A DNA stretch of 64,000 nucleotides from Candidatus Woesearchaeota archaeon (GCA_018668595.1 JABJCP010000038.1:24769-88768); one strand, 5' to 3'; counted from the stretch's first letter, positions 7,160 to 16,059 are shown. The notes: generated by a model not told the origin, from the letters alone. Numbers and translations are program-made.

Positions 7160-7777
7160 ATGACATTACAAGAACTAGAAGAAAGTTTACAAGAGAGATT
7201 AGATGAATTTCAATCTCAATTACAAATTTGCGTAGAACAAGCAATTGAGAATGAAAGTAGACTTGAAGGAGTGCCCAAATTGATTTACTCATTTGATGAA
7301 TTATATCGCCCTAAAAAATCAGAACTTTTTGGAGATGATACCCAATTAAAGGAAAATTTGATAGAATTGATAAATAATTCAAAATTAATAGATTCAGAAT
7401 TAATAAATCATTCAGTAGTTGAAACTGCAGCAGTTAACATTAGCAGTATCCGTTCTTCAAGGGACATTGATAGACTTAAAAGCATAAATAATTTAGTAAT
7501 ACAATATAAAGATTTATTCACCGAGTCTGTAGGAAGATATCGACATTTTTCTCACAATGATTTTCCTGGTTCTTGGATAAGTTATGATTGTACTTTACAA
7601 TCAGGAATACCAAAAATTGCTGAAGAAAATAATAGAACTAATGCTAGAGAAGAATTATTGATAATTTGTAAAGAAAAAATTACTGAAAATACTTTGCCTA
7701 AATTATTAGGAGATTTGTATGATGTTATGGAATTATATCTATTTTCAGCACATGATCAAAATAAAATATATAGGTAG
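7160..7777 (+). CDS. Hypothetical protein, 205 aa, mainly helical
   Basis: Not recognised. ATG 7160 is preferred: it follows a GGGGAG element about 9 bases upstream, and the frame's earlier ATG at 7100 overlaps a TATA-like TATATAAACT. The N-terminus (LQELEESLQERLDEFQSQLQ) is a predicted coiled coil. No membrane segment or catalytic motif is visible. The stop is followed directly by the small membrane protein gene at 7784, suggesting cotranscription. Confidence 0.55.
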   Translation: MTLQELEESLQERLDEFQSQLQICVEQAIENESRLEGVPKLIYSFDELYRPKKSELFGDDTQLKENLIELINNSKLIDSELINHSVVETAAVNISSIRSSRDIDRLKSINNLVIQYKDLFTESVGRYRHFSHNDFPGSWISYDCTLQSGIPKIAEENNRTNAREELLIICKEKITENTLPKLLGDLYDVMELYLFSAHDQNKIYR

Positions 7778-7783
7778 TTGAAA

Positions 7784-8095
7784 ATGAGTATAGCCATAGC
7801 ATTAATATGTGCAGGAATAGGTGTAACTATAGGTGATGCTTTATTAGCTGGTTGGGCCCGAGGCAATGGGTTAATTTTTTTATTATCAGGTCTAATATTT
7901 AACATAATAGGAATTATCTTTTATGCTACCACTTTAAGAATCGAAAGTATAGGTGTAGCAACTGCTATGTTTTTGGCCATAAATATTGTTGCAGTCAGTC
8001 TTTATGGCATGTTCTTTTTAAGAGATCACATTTCAATTAGTAAAATATGCGGAATTATCCTAATTATATTTGCAATAATACTGATTGAAATATAA
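7784..8095 (+). CDS. Small multidrug-resistance/EamA-like membrane protein, 103 aa, four membrane segments
   Basis: Four hydrophobic helices span the protein at about residues 3-20, 27-48, 56-78 and 84-102. The pattern resembles one half of the drug/metabolite transporter superfamily (SMR or half-EamA): GDALLAGWARG in the first loop, then SIGVATAMFLAINIVAVSLYGMFFLRD in helix three. SMR proteins act as dimers exporting cationic compounds; a lipid-linked sugar flippase subunit is also possible. ATG 7784 lies six bases after the upstream stop. An in-frame stretch after the stop (8096-8188) remains open for 30 codons but lacks support. Confidence 0.6.
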   Translation: MSIAIALICAGIGVTIGDALLAGWARGNGLIFLLSGLIFNIIGIIFYATTLRIESIGVATAMFLAINIVAVSLYGMFFLRDHISISKICGIILIIFAIILIEI

Positions 8096-8262
8096 TTATA
8101 TTTTACTAAATTTATTAAACTTAACATCAAAATTAATAGACTTTTGTTTTTTCCTCGTGGAGAAAAATTTGTAGAAGAAACTGATTAAAAAAATAAAAAA
8201 CCAACATGTCAAAAATTTTTGTCTTAATTGATTTAAAGAGAGTTTGAGTTAGAATAAAATAA

Positions 8263-8730
8263 TTAGTTTAATACTTTTTTCATAGGGGAAACTTTTAATC
8301 CTCTAAAATTTCTTATTCCTGTGGTTTTCTTATATCCCATTTTTTCATAAAAAGAAGATGCATACAAAGAAGATCTAATATTAATTTTATCTACATATTT
8401 CTTAGCTTCATTTTCAAATTTTAGAACTAACTTTTTACCTATGCCTTTTTTATGTTGATTTTTATCAACAAATAGATTAACAATCCGTTCAGGTATTCCT
8501 CTAATCAATCCTACTATTTGATTATTTTCTTCAGCCACATAAAAAATAGATGTTCTTTGGAAATTAGAATATAATTTCTCTTCTGAATTTAATTTTGGAT
8601 CATAATGATTTAAGTAAGTTTTAAGAGCGTCTTTTTTGAAATATTCTTTACTATTAAATTTCTTAAAAGTGTTTCTAATAATCAATGCAACTGCTATTGT
8701 ATCTTTTCTTTGAAATTTTCTTATACGCAT
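8263..8730 (-). CDS. GNAT-family N-acetyltransferase, 155 aa
   Basis: The acetyl-CoA binding motif A is visible as VDKNQHKKGIGKKLVLKFE (about residues 88-106), after a strand ERIVNLF, and the C-terminus ASSFYEKMGYKKT matches motif B. The fold transfers acetyl groups to amines; the substrate is not predictable. It is divergent from a second GNAT gene at 8843, with a gene-free 112 bases between holding both promoters. The 167 bases downstream (8096-8262) hold nothing I can name. Confidence 0.8.
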   Translation of the reverse strand: MRIRKFQRKDTIAVALIIRNTFKKFNSKEYFKKDALKTYLNHYDPKLNSEEKLYSNFQRTSIFYVAEENNQIVGLIRGIPERIVNLFVDKNQHKKGIGKKLVLKFENEAKKYVDKINIRSSLYASSFYEKMGYKKTTGIRNFRGLKVSPMKKVLN

Positions 8731-8842
8731 AATTTTAATTAAAAACTTTAGTTATATAAATAGTTATTTATGAAAATAGGAATATTACTTCTTGAAAGAA
8801 TTCTAATAACATTTATATAGAATAAATATACGATATATCTTT

Positions 8843-9346
8843 ATGACTGTATTAATAAGAAAAGCAATAAAAAAAGATATTGAAGAAATCTATAACTGCT
8901 TTTTAGATATGGCAAAATCTGAAGATACTTCTACTAAGAAAATAGATCGAGCTTTTATGTTATTAAGACAAAGAAGAAAAGATTTTGTAACTAGCTCAAA
9001 AAAAGAACTACTTAGAGAGATTCGTGAAAGAAATTCATTATACTTAGTTGCAGAAGAAAATAAATGTGTTGTTGGATACGCATATGGAACAATAAAAAAA
9101 CAAAAAAGTCCATTTTTTGTTACGAAAACAATAGGATACTTTAATGCATTAGTAGTTAGAAATAGATATAGAGGAAAAGGAATTGCATCTAAACTTAGAA
9201 ATGAACTTGAGAATTGGTTTAAGATAAAGAAATGCAAATTGATATATTTAGAAGTAGTTGAACAAAACAATGCAAAAGAAATATACAAAAAATGGGGATA
9301 TAAGAATTCTAATTTGGTAATGGTTAAGAGGGGAGGAGGCAATTAG
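8843..9346 (+). CDS. GNAT-family N-acetyltransferase, 167 aa
   Basis: Motif A reads VRNRYRGKGIASKLRNELENW at about 110-130, preceded by the strand YFNALV, with LEVVEQNNAKEIYKKWGYK as motif B. This is a typical acetyl-CoA-dependent N-acetyltransferase. A TATA-like element (ACGATATATC) lies upstream of ATG 8843. It is only distantly similar to its divergent neighbour at 8263, so the pair is not a simple recent duplication. Confidence 0.85.
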   Translation: MTVLIRKAIKKDIEEIYNCFLDMAKSEDTSTKKIDRAFMLLRQRRKDFVTSSKKELLREIRERNSLYLVAEENKCVVGYAYGTIKKQKSPFFVTKTIGYFNALVVRNRYRGKGIASKLRNELENWFKIKKCKLIYLEVVEQNNAKEIYKKWGYKNSNLVMVKRGGGN

Positions 9347-9395
9347 TTAATATCTTTTTTGTTAATTGGTAATATGTATGTATTTTTAGACATTT

Positions 9396-10013
9396 TTATT
9401 TTAAATCGTAATCAAATAATAACTTTCTACAAGTACAACCATCACCTAATTGAAAAATAGCTAATTTATTTGCTGTGAAATTTATTGGGAACTTTATGTC
9501 TTTTGCGAATAAATCTGAATCAAAAGAACATAAAGTAATATGGGGATGGTAATTAGAATATGCAAATTTTTCTTTATAATTATTAATTATCAAATTTGAA
9601 GTAGTACTAAGACCTGTAGTTTCTCCATCGACGAGCATTTTTGAATCTGTGCACTTTTGAAGTTTGTTTTCTATTGAAGTTAATATAGACTTATGAAGAT
9701 TTTTTAATTCGTTAGAAACATCCAAAGTTATAAAACCTCGTTTGCCATCATCTCTTTCGTACAATTTTATTCCAGTAAGTTTTAGTTGTAATGGTTTTTG
9801 AAGTTTAAAAATAGAATTAACTTTTTCAATTACTTGATTTAAATCTTCCTCATTAATACATGCAATAGTTAAAGAAATATGCGGAACAAAATCAGATTCA
9901 CTCATTTTAAATCTTCCCTTGCCACGTTCAAACGCTGCTCTATTAATAGAAATAACAAGATCCATAATTTCTTTTGGAGGCAGCAATACAATGTCAATTG
10001 CAAGTTTGTTCAT
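9396..10013 (-). CDS. 2H phosphoesterase superfamily protein (2'-5' RNA ligase / cyclic phosphodiesterase-like), 205 aa
   Basis: The two H-x-(T/S) motifs that define the family are present: PHISLT at about residues 46-51 and HPHITL at about 167-172. Family members open 2',3'-cyclic phosphates or join 2'-5' RNA ends. The protein lies just upstream of the deaminase gene on the same strand order, with 39 bases between. Whether it acts on RNA or on a small cyclic phosphate is open. Confidence 0.75.
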   Translation of the reverse strand: MNKLAIDIVLLPPKEIMDLVISINRAAFERGKGRFKMSESDFVPHISLTIACINEEDLNQVIEKVNSIFKLQKPLQLKLTGIKLYERDDGKRGFITLDVSNELKNLHKSILTSIENKLQKCTDSKMLVDGETTGLSTTSNLIINNYKEKFAYSNYHPHITLCSFDSDLFAKDIKFPINFTANKLAIFQLGDGCTCRKLLFDYDLK

Positions 10014-10052
10014 AGTAATAAGTAGTTTAGAAGTTCTGATTTAAATAATTTC

Positions 10053-10502
10053 TCACTTAAACAGTTCAAAACATTCTTCTTTAAGAAATCCACCAACAAT
10101 TTCTATTTTTGAATTACTATTTTTATTTAGAAAATCACAACTAACATTAATTTGCCTACGATTTAAATTTATAAGATCAGATATACTAATTCCATAAACT
10201 ATCTTAGATATTTTAGCCCAAAAAAGTGCTGAAAAACACATAGGACAAGGTTCACAAGTTGAATACACAACACAACTTGAAAGATCGCGAGAATTAAGTT
10301 TTTCACATGCTTTTCTAATTGCAATTATTTCTGCATGCGCAGTTGGATCATTAGTTTTCTTTGCAATATTACACGCGCTGGAAATAACTTCATTGTTTTT
10401 TACAATTACAACACCATACGCTGTTTTATGTTTTCCTTCTGAAGATTTAGCTTCTTTAATTGCTAATCTCATAAATTTTTCATCATTCATTGTTTGTATC
10501 AT
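10053..10502 (-). CDS. Nucleoside/nucleobase deaminase (CDA fold), 149 aa
   Basis: The zinc site of the cytidine deaminase superfamily is complete: HAEIIAI (His and catalytic Glu) and EPCPMC (two Cys ligands). The downstream AKISKIVYG and the overall layout are closest to guanine deaminase / tRNA adenosine deaminase-like proteins. It probably deaminates a free base or nucleoside in salvage, fitting with the adenosine deaminase at 30383, but a tRNA substrate cannot be ruled out. Confidence 0.8.
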   Translation of the reverse strand: MIQTMNDEKFMRLAIKEAKSSEGKHKTAYGVVIVKNNEVISSACNIAKKTNDPTAHAEIIAIRKACEKLNSRDLSSCVVYSTCEPCPMCFSALFWAKISKIVYGISISDLINLNRRQINVSCDFLNKNSNSKIEIVGGFLKEECFELFK

Positions 10503-10507
10503 TTTAG

Positions 10508-10768
10508 TTAATTGAACATAATAAAACTAATATCAGTTAAAGCTTTTATTTTATGATATGTTTTTTCTGGAATCATAATTTTCTCAGGAGCAGATATTGT
10601 TTTGGTTTCATTTTCTATTGTTAATTGCATAGAACCTGTAATTAAGTAAATAATTTCTTTAGGATTAATCTCATTATCTCCAGAAACAGAATCTTTAACT
10701 CTATAACATATTTTAAAATCTTCTGCGTCGAACGTCTTGCCTTTGTTATTTTCTTTAATAAGTTTCAT
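10508..10768 (-). CDS. Cupin-domain protein, 86 aa
   Basis: The chain shows a single small cupin barrel: EIIYLITGSMQLTIENETKTISAPEKIMIPEKTYHKIKAL corresponds to the two cupin motifs, though only the second histidine position (YHKI) is obvious, so metal binding is uncertain. I start at ATG 10768, preceded by GGTGA eight bases upstream, with that site overlapping the kae1 stop. It overlaps or closely follows kae1 and precedes the deaminase, suggesting one transcript. Confidence 0.65.
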   Translation of the reverse strand: MKLIKENNKGKTFDAEDFKICYRVKDSVSGDNEINPKEIIYLITGSMQLTIENETKTISAPEKIMIPEKTYHKIKALTDISFIMFN

Positions 10769-10775
10769 AAACAAT

Positions 10776-11792
10776 TCACCAATAAACATCAACATCATCA
10801 GTTCTTAAATAAGGTTTTATATCGGCATCTTCGACTTTGGTTTCTCCTCCTGCTTTGTGCATTAGTACTCCAAGCCACGCAATCATTAAACCGTTATCGA
10901 TGTTTACTTCAATTGGAAGATCATATGATTCTGCTCCTCTTTCCTTTGCCATGATTTTGCACATTTCTTTAAGTCTAATGTTGCATGCTACACCACCTCC
11001 GAGAAGGAGTTCGGATTTGTTACAGTGAGCCATTGCTCTTTCGCTAACTTCAACAAGCATTGCAAAAGCAGTCTCTTGTAAACTAAATGCTAAGGCTTCT
11101 TTTGAAAATGAATCTTTTTTTGAATCAAATTTTTGTTTTAAATTTGTAGATAAACCACCAAAACTTACATCCATTCCTTTAACAACATAAGGAAGTTCAA
11201 TTAACTCAACAGGTTTGTTTAATTTTTCAAATTTTTCTTTGTGCTTTAAAGAAAGTTCATAAATTTTAGGACCACCTGGAAAACCAAGACCAATGTAACG
11301 CGCAAAACCATCAAGAAAATTACCAACACCATTATCTAAAGTTTCACCAAACACACGATACTTTCCACCTTCATATGCAATCACCTGAGTATTTGCACCA
11401 GATGCATAAAGGAAAACAGGATCTTTAGCTTTGCTCATAAGTTTTCCAATTTCAAGATGAGCAATGCAATGATTAACACCAATTAAAGGAATGTTGTACA
11501 GAAGAGCTAATGATCTTGCAACTGCAGCACCGATTCGTAAACAATTGCCAATACCAGGACTTTGAGAATAAGAAATTAAATTAATATCTGCGAGCGTCAG
11601 ATTAGCTTTTTCTAAAGCAGAATTAATAATATCCCTAAATTTCTCAACATGATGATCTGCAACTTTAGAAGGAATTAAGCCGCCTTCCTTTGTTGAAAAT
11701 AAAACACGCTCATTAGCATACTTTTTACCAGAATCATCAATAATACCAATTCCAAAAGTATGAGCTGTTGACTCAATTCCTAAACAAATCAT
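10776..11792 (-). CDS. kae1: KEOPS catalytic subunit Kae1 (tRNA threonylcarbamoyl transferase), 338 aa
   Basis: Kae1/TsaD/OSGEP makes the t6A37 modification of ANN-decoding tRNAs by transferring threonylcarbamoyl from its adenylate. The metal-binding HCIAH is at residues 108-112, the N-terminus MICLGIESTAHTFGIGI and the ASGANTQVIAY and SFGGLSTNLK elements are canonical, and length is normal for the stand-alone archaeal form. There is no fused Bud32 kinase. Another KEOPS subunit, Pcc1, is encoded at 37837, so the complex is present but scattered. Confidence 0.95.
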   Translation of the reverse strand: MICLGIESTAHTFGIGIIDDSGKKYANERVLFSTKEGGLIPSKVADHHVEKFRDIINSALEKANLTLADINLISYSQSPGIGNCLRIGAAVARSLALLYNIPLIGVNHCIAHLEIGKLMSKAKDPVFLYASGANTQVIAYEGGKYRVFGETLDNGVGNFLDGFARYIGLGFPGGPKIYELSLKHKEKFEKLNKPVELIELPYVVKGMDVSFGGLSTNLKQKFDSKKDSFSKEALAFSLQETAFAMLVEVSERAMAHCNKSELLLGGGVACNIRLKEMCKIMAKERGAESYDLPIEVNIDNGLMIAWLGVLMHKAGGETKVEDADIKPYLRTDDVDVYW

Positions 11793-11883
11793 AATAGAAG
11801 TGAAAAATAGGTGATTTAAAAAGGTTTTGGGCTAAAATAGGCAAAACTCATATAAAGAACAAATATTTTTTCTTGATCACCAC

Positions 11884-13821
11884 ATGGCATTTCAAAAAAA
11901 ACTTCCAACATTTGAAGAATTCATAGAAGAAGTTAAAGCAAATAATCTTAATGCAGATGTTGAACTAATTTCAAAAGCATACCATTTTGCACAAAAAGCA
12001 CATGAAGGACAAAAAAGACAATCAGGAGAAGCATTTTTTATCCACCCACTTCAAACTGCAATAATTCTAATTGACCTTCGAGCAGATACTGCAACAATAT
12101 GTGCCGCACTACTTCACGATACTGCAGAAGATACAAAATATAATATTGACGATATAAAAAAAGAATTTGGAGAAGAAATAGCTAGACTAGTAGAAGGACT
12201 TACAAAAACACAAGGAATACAATTTGAAACAAAAGAAGCATACAAAGCAGAAAATCTAAGAAAAATATTACTTGCAACAACAAAAGATGTAAGAGTAATT
12301 GTAATTCGACTTGCAGACAGACTACATAATATGAGAACACTATCTTTTTTTCGAGAAGACAAACAAAAAAGAATTGCAAAAGAGACCCTTGAAATCTATG
12401 CACCAATAGCACACAAACTCGGAATGTGGATGCTAAAAGGAGAACTAGAAGATTTATCACTAAGATATCTTGATTACAAAACATATTCTATGCTCAGAGA
12501 ACAAATTTCAGAAAAAAGAGGAGAAAGAGAAAAGGTAACACACCAATTAGAAAAAGAAATTTCTGATGCACTAAAAAAAGGCGGAATTGAAGCAGAGGTA
12601 AAAGGTCGAGCAAAATACTTTTATTCTATTTACAAAAAGATGACAAGTAAACATAAAAAATTCGACGAGATATATGACCTCATTGCATTTAGAATAATTA
12701 CTGCAAATGTATCTGATAGTTACAAAGCAGTTGAAATAATAAATTCATTATTTGAACCACATCCAAACAGATTTAAAGATTATATTGCACATCCAAAAGC
12801 AAACCAATACCAATCAATACACATGACCGTAGGATACAAGAAAAAACTACTTGAAGTACAAATCAGAACAGAAGAAATGCACCATATTGCAGAAGAAGGA
12901 ATTGCAGCACACTGGAGATACAAAGGAACAGAAAGAGACAAAAGCTTTGATCGAAAAATTGCATGGCTAAAACAACTACTCGACTGGAAAAGAAAATCAA
13001 AAGATGCAATTGAATTTGTAGAAAGTCTAAAAATAGACTTGTTTGAAAATGAAATAATAGTATTTACACCAAAAGGAGATCCAATATCTTTGCCAGAAGG
13101 TGCAACACCTGTGGATTTTGGATATGCAGTACACACAAATGTAGGACACAAGTGCAGCAAAGCAAAAGTAAATAATAAAGGAGTTCCACTCGACGAAGAA
13201 CTACACAGCGGAGATGTAGTTGAAATAATAACACAAAATAATGCAAAGCCCTCAAGAGGCTGGCTAAACTTTGCACGAACTTCTAAAGCAAGAAGTAAAA
13301 TAAGAGTATACCTAAAAATAAAATTAGAACGAGGACGAGAGAAAAAAGAAGATGATGAAGAGGATTATAATTTATTACCTTTAGTAAACTACATAAAAAT
13401 AGAAGGAAAAGACGCAGGTAAAAAGAACTTGCTAAAACTTGGAAAATGCTGTGAATTTAAAATCGGCGATCCAATATCAGGATTTTATATGAAATATAAA
13501 AAAATCAGTGTACACAAAAAAGATTGTATCAATGTACATTCACTAGATTCAGAAAAAGAAGTAAAACTAAGTTGGATTGAACCAGAAGAACTTAAAATAA
13601 AAAAGATAAGAGTATTTATCAATGACCAACCAGGAATACTTGCAAAAATATTAACATTATTTGCATCAAATAAAATCAATGTAAAATCAGTAAACACAAG
13701 ACCACGAAAGAAAAGAATAATACTTACGTTTAAAGTTGATGAATCAGATGACAAAAAACTTGAAGAAGTTATTAATAAAATACAAGAAATTGACGATGTG
13801 CAAACAGCTGCAATAGTGTAA
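11884..13821 (+). CDS. rel: Bifunctional RelA/SpoT (p)ppGpp synthetase-hydrolase, full length, 645 aa
   Basis: Domains in order: HD hydrolase (residues ~25-190; His54, HDTAED at 78-83, RLADRLHNM at 142-150), synthetase (~235-345; RAKYFYSIYKKM, YDLIAFR, RFKD at 296-299, EVQIRT), TGS (~388-450), a helical and Cys-containing region (GKCCEF...VHKKDC), and a C-terminal ACT domain (~570-645). RFKD is the RxKD form found in bifunctional Rel/SpoT rather than the EFDD of monofunctional RelA, so both making and degrading the alarmone are expected. It would sense amino-acid starvation at the ribosome. Long RSH proteins are rare in archaea; transfer from bacteria is likely. It is divergent from kae1. Confidence 0.93.
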   Translation: MAFQKKLPTFEEFIEEVKANNLNADVELISKAYHFAQKAHEGQKRQSGEAFFIHPLQTAIILIDLRADTATICAALLHDTAEDTKYNIDDIKKEFGEEIARLVEGLTKTQGIQFETKEAYKAENLRKILLATTKDVRVIVIRLADRLHNMRTLSFFREDKQKRIAKETLEIYAPIAHKLGMWMLKGELEDLSLRYLDYKTYSMLREQISEKRGEREKVTHQLEKEISDALKKGGIEAEVKGRAKYFYSIYKKMTSKHKKFDEIYDLIAFRIITANVSDSYKAVEIINSLFEPHPNRFKDYIAHPKANQYQSIHMTVGYKKKLLEVQIRTEEMHHIAEEGIAAHWRYKGTERDKSFDRKIAWLKQLLDWKRKSKDAIEFVESLKIDLFENEIIVFTPKGDPISLPEGATPVDFGYAVHTNVGHKCSKAKVNNKGVPLDEELHSGDVVEIITQNNAKPSRGWLNFARTSKARSKIRVYLKIKLERGREKKEDDEEDYNLLPLVNYIKIEGKDAGKKNLLKLGKCCEFKIGDPISGFYMKYKKISVHKKDCINVHSLDSEKEVKLSWIEPEELKIKKIRVFINDQPGILAKILTLFASNKINVKSVNTRPRKKRIILTFKVDESDDKKLEEVINKIQEIDDVQTAAIV

Positions 13822-13948
13822 CTAATTCTCTATTTTAAAAATAAACTCTTAATTTGCCTAAAAACAATGAATAGAGTGCTTAAGAAGACTAGTTAAATTA
13901 CACATTAAGTTAGTAAAATTTAAATACAAGCCGGAATTCTTACAACTT

Positions 13949-14290
13949 ATGGAAACCGAAAACCCATCAAATGAAGTTGAAAAAATCAAAGTACAAGCAA
14001 AAAGTATGTTGATAGGAAGACTACCTAGAAAAGAAGGTAACGACTATAAAACCGTAGTGATAAGATTTTTTGAGATCAACAACCCGCACAAAACAGAAGA
14101 ATTTCCAACAAAAACACTAGAGTTTCCAGACATAGAAAAAGTAAGAATACGAAGACTAAATGTATCTTACTATTTAGAAGGAAATGATATTGTTGTGAAT
14201 GACTTAGACGAAGCATTTGTAATAAAGAAAACTAACAAACTAATTGTGCAAGGATATCAAAAAGAAGTTGAAAACAGAGAATCACAGTAA
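13949..14290 (+). CDS. Hypothetical protein, 113 aa, beta-rich
   Basis: Not recognised. ATG 13949 lies about 27 bases after a TATA box (ATTTAAATA, 13918-13926), consistent with a leaderless transcript. The sequence alternates charged and hydrophobic residues and looks like a small beta-rich soluble domain. It opens an accessory block of unfamiliar genes running to about 20.9 kb. Confidence 0.5.
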   Translation: METENPSNEVEKIKVQAKSMLIGRLPRKEGNDYKTVVIRFFEINNPHKTEEFPTKTLEFPDIEKVRIRRLNVSYYLEGNDIVVNDLDEAFVIKKTNKLIVQGYQKEVENRESQ

Positions 14291-14325
14291 TTTTTTTATT
14301 TTCTATCGCTAAATAAGAGGTAACT

Positions 14326-14736
14326 ATGCCTAATTCTAACAACAAACCAGAATTTAAATACAATCAAGGTGAGTATTGCGTAGAGAAAGTAAGATCAAGA
14401 CCTAATAGAGAAGAATATACAATATGCAAAAAAAATAGTAGAGGTAAAGTACTTGCAGTAAATCATATTAGATTCTGGGATTATAACAAAGTAGACTTTG
14501 GAATATTTACATTTGAAAACAGAATGGGCCATGGAAAAGAAATGCTAAAATTTAGTTTTTCAATGCTTGAAGACATGGTTGATTTTTTTGAAGAAGAATA
14601 CAAACACATGGACACATTTACACCATTAGGAGAAAGAACACTAAAAGAAATGTATGAAGAAAATGGATATACTGAAAAAGGAGAGTATATGATAAAAACA
14701 TATATTCCTCGTAAGAAACAAGTTGCTAATTCTTGA
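14326..14736 (+). CDS. Hypothetical protein, possibly a divergent GNAT fold, 136 aa
   Basis: ATG 14326 follows an AGAGGT site. The middle (FGIFTFENRMGHGKEMLKFSFSMLEDM) has the strand, G-x-G and helix arrangement of acetyltransferase motif A, and LKEMYEENGYTEKGEYMIKTY resembles motif B, but the glycines are not canonical and I would not assert activity. No other features are visible. It is in the accessory block near two other acetyltransferase-like proteins. Confidence 0.45.
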   Translation: MPNSNNKPEFKYNQGEYCVEKVRSRPNREEYTICKKNSRGKVLAVNHIRFWDYNKVDFGIFTFENRMGHGKEMLKFSFSMLEDMVDFFEEEYKHMDTFTPLGERTLKEMYEENGYTEKGEYMIKTYIPRKKQVANS

Positions 14737-14750
14737 GTTTATTATCAAAT

Positions 14751-14765
14751 CGGAAAATATCTGGA
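14751..14765 (+). promoter_or_regulatory. CGGAA-type motif upstream of the 14834 gene
   Basis: CGGAAAATATCTGGA lies about 20 bases upstream of a TATA-like ATTTAAAC at 14782-14789. Related elements occur at 17382, 17901 and 17953 near other genes of the block, suggesting a shared regulator. Confidence 0.4.
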
Positions 14766-14833
14766 AAAAGTTAAAAAAGATATTTAAACAACTAAACCAT
14801 CATTACTATTAATAACATTAGGAGTTGATAATT

Positions 14834-15022
14834 ATGGGTGGATACTATGGATGGCAGGGATATTATGGCCCTGCAGATAGGGAAAAAGAATATTTTCAAA
14901 AAGTGAATGAAGAACGAACAAAACTAGGAACAACATATCTAGAACAATACAAAAAAAAAATAGATGATGCAATAAATACACTCCCAAAAACACAAATAAA
15001 ACTAGATTATTCAAAATTATAA
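14834..15022 (+). CDS. Small hypothetical protein, 62 aa, Gly/Tyr-rich start
   Basis: Not recognised. GGAG at 14821-14824 is nine bases before ATG 14834, deciding this start over a TTG at 14825. The protein begins MGGYYGWQGYYGPADREKEYF and continues as a charged helix. No homologous family is known to me. A CGGAA-type motif and TATA box lie upstream. Confidence 0.5.
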   Translation: MGGYYGWQGYYGPADREKEYFQKVNEERTKLGTTYLEQYKKKIDDAINTLPKTQIKLDYSKL

Positions 15023-15046
15023 AAAAAAAAAATAGTTTATTAGTTT

Positions 15047-15751
15047 CTATAATTTACCAACCAAAACAACAGCATCACCTGCGTCATAATCTACTCTCAA
15101 AATATTATTAAATAGATTATTTGCATTCTTATGTTTAGGGGTTTTAGCATATAAACAACGACCATACAAACCACGAATAAGAGAATCTTTCTGAGTGAGT
15201 CCTGACAAACCAACAAAATGATCCATTATTTTATCTATGCTAACAGGTGTTGGATTACTCAAAATATCCTTTGATGGATAAAGATTCTTAACTATCGTTT
15301 CAGACGCCGAATAAACAACAGGACTTTGAGTTCGCATAACTAAATAATCAAATTCTGTATCTGAAAGTTCATTTTGCTTTAACACTCTGTTGTTTATTTC
15401 ATAAAACAAACCTAAATCTTGAAGTTCTTGCTTTATCACAACACCTTTTAGAAACAATAATTTCTGATTTTCAAAATCTAAAAATTTGTAAGAACAAAAA
15501 CCCTTAAATTCATTTTGATGTTCTATCAAATAAACTGCATCTGCATGAAACAAATTATTCTCAACCTCTGATTTTGGAATTAAGCTGCCAAAACCATCCC
15601 TTGCTACTGCAAGTAAACAATTAGTTAGATTAACTTTTTCAGAATCTGAAAAAAAACTACTCGGATTTCTAATCAAATCAATCTTACAATTTTCTTTTTT
15701 ATACTCTAAATGTCTAAAATATTCTTGATTTAATAAATCTGTAAATACCAT
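15047..15751 (-). CDS. Acetyltransferase-like protein, paralog of the 18102 gene, 234 aa
   Basis: The central part (KLLFLKGVVIKQELQDLGLFYEINNRVL) has the beta-strand and helix pattern of the GNAT acetyl-CoA site, followed by YLVMRTQSPVVYSASETIVKNLYPSKD. Both blocks and the C-terminal LYGRCLY...GDAVVLVGKL align with the protein at 18102 (LDGVAVEKEYQKSGAFKLYLE, VVGRTQNPVIMGS...FYPSQD, TYGKSLY...GDCYIFVIDKV). The function is unknown; the conserved R-T-Q-(S/N)-P-V element may be family-specific. A shared CGTCGATAA lies upstream of both genes (minus strand of 15843-15851 here). Confidence 0.55.
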   Translation of the reverse strand: MVFTDLLNQEYFRHLEYKKENCKIDLIRNPSSFFSDSEKVNLTNCLLAVARDGFGSLIPKSEVENNLFHADAVYLIEHQNEFKGFCSYKFLDFENQKLLFLKGVVIKQELQDLGLFYEINNRVLKQNELSDTEFDYLVMRTQSPVVYSASETIVKNLYPSKDILSNPTPVSIDKIMDHFVGLSGLTQKDSLIRGLYGRCLYAKTPKHKNANNLFNNILRVDYDAGDAVVLVGKL

Positions 15752-16059
15752 TTTTTATACCTCGCTTAATACTATTTTTTCATTATAAATTGCACATAGC
15801 AGTTGCTAATTAGTGCTTTAAAAATTTTAAAAATCGCCTTGTTTATCGACGATAGATCTATTTAGTTTTGGTTGTCTAATTACGCCAACGCTCGACCTTA
15901 TTATAGAAAAAAAAGAATGGAAAAACTTCTATTATAGATGAGAAACAATCAGAGATATGTGAAACTAGTAATAAGAATTCAATAACGTTGCCAGGGGCAA
16001 CCACCCTGATTAGTTGATGTGTTCATAATAAATAAAAAAGAAATAAAAGTATTTAAGAG
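15752..16059. other. Gene-free stretch with mutually exclusive hairpins
   Basis: No gene is apparent. GTTGCC/GGCAAC at 15987-15992 and 15996-16001 forms a hairpin with an AGG loop, and the overlapping CAGGG/CCCTG at 15992-15996 and 16004-16008 offers an alternative pairing. CGTCGATAA on the minus strand (15843-15851) recurs upstream of the paralogous gene at 18102. The rest is AT-rich spacer between two minus-strand genes. Confidence 0.35.

Noticed and set aside
8096..8188. In-frame 30-codon stretch after the small membrane protein stop (ends FFPRGEKFVEETD)
   Set aside because: It could suggest stop-codon readthrough or a lost C-terminus, but SMR/half-EamA proteins end at the observed stop and the composition is ordinary.
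8890..9342. Minus-strand frame of 150 codons opposite the GNAT gene
   Set aside because: It is a shadow of the acetyltransferase frame, rich in Phe and Ser as expected for the complement of Lys/Glu-rich coding DNA.
10776..11792. Kae1-Bud32 fusion
   Set aside because: The protein ends at 338 residues with no kinase domain; the following gene is a cupin.
12780..13160. Long minus-strand frame inside the RelA/SpoT gene
   Set aside because: Overlaps conserved synthetase and TGS motifs on the plus strand and shows no motif of its own.
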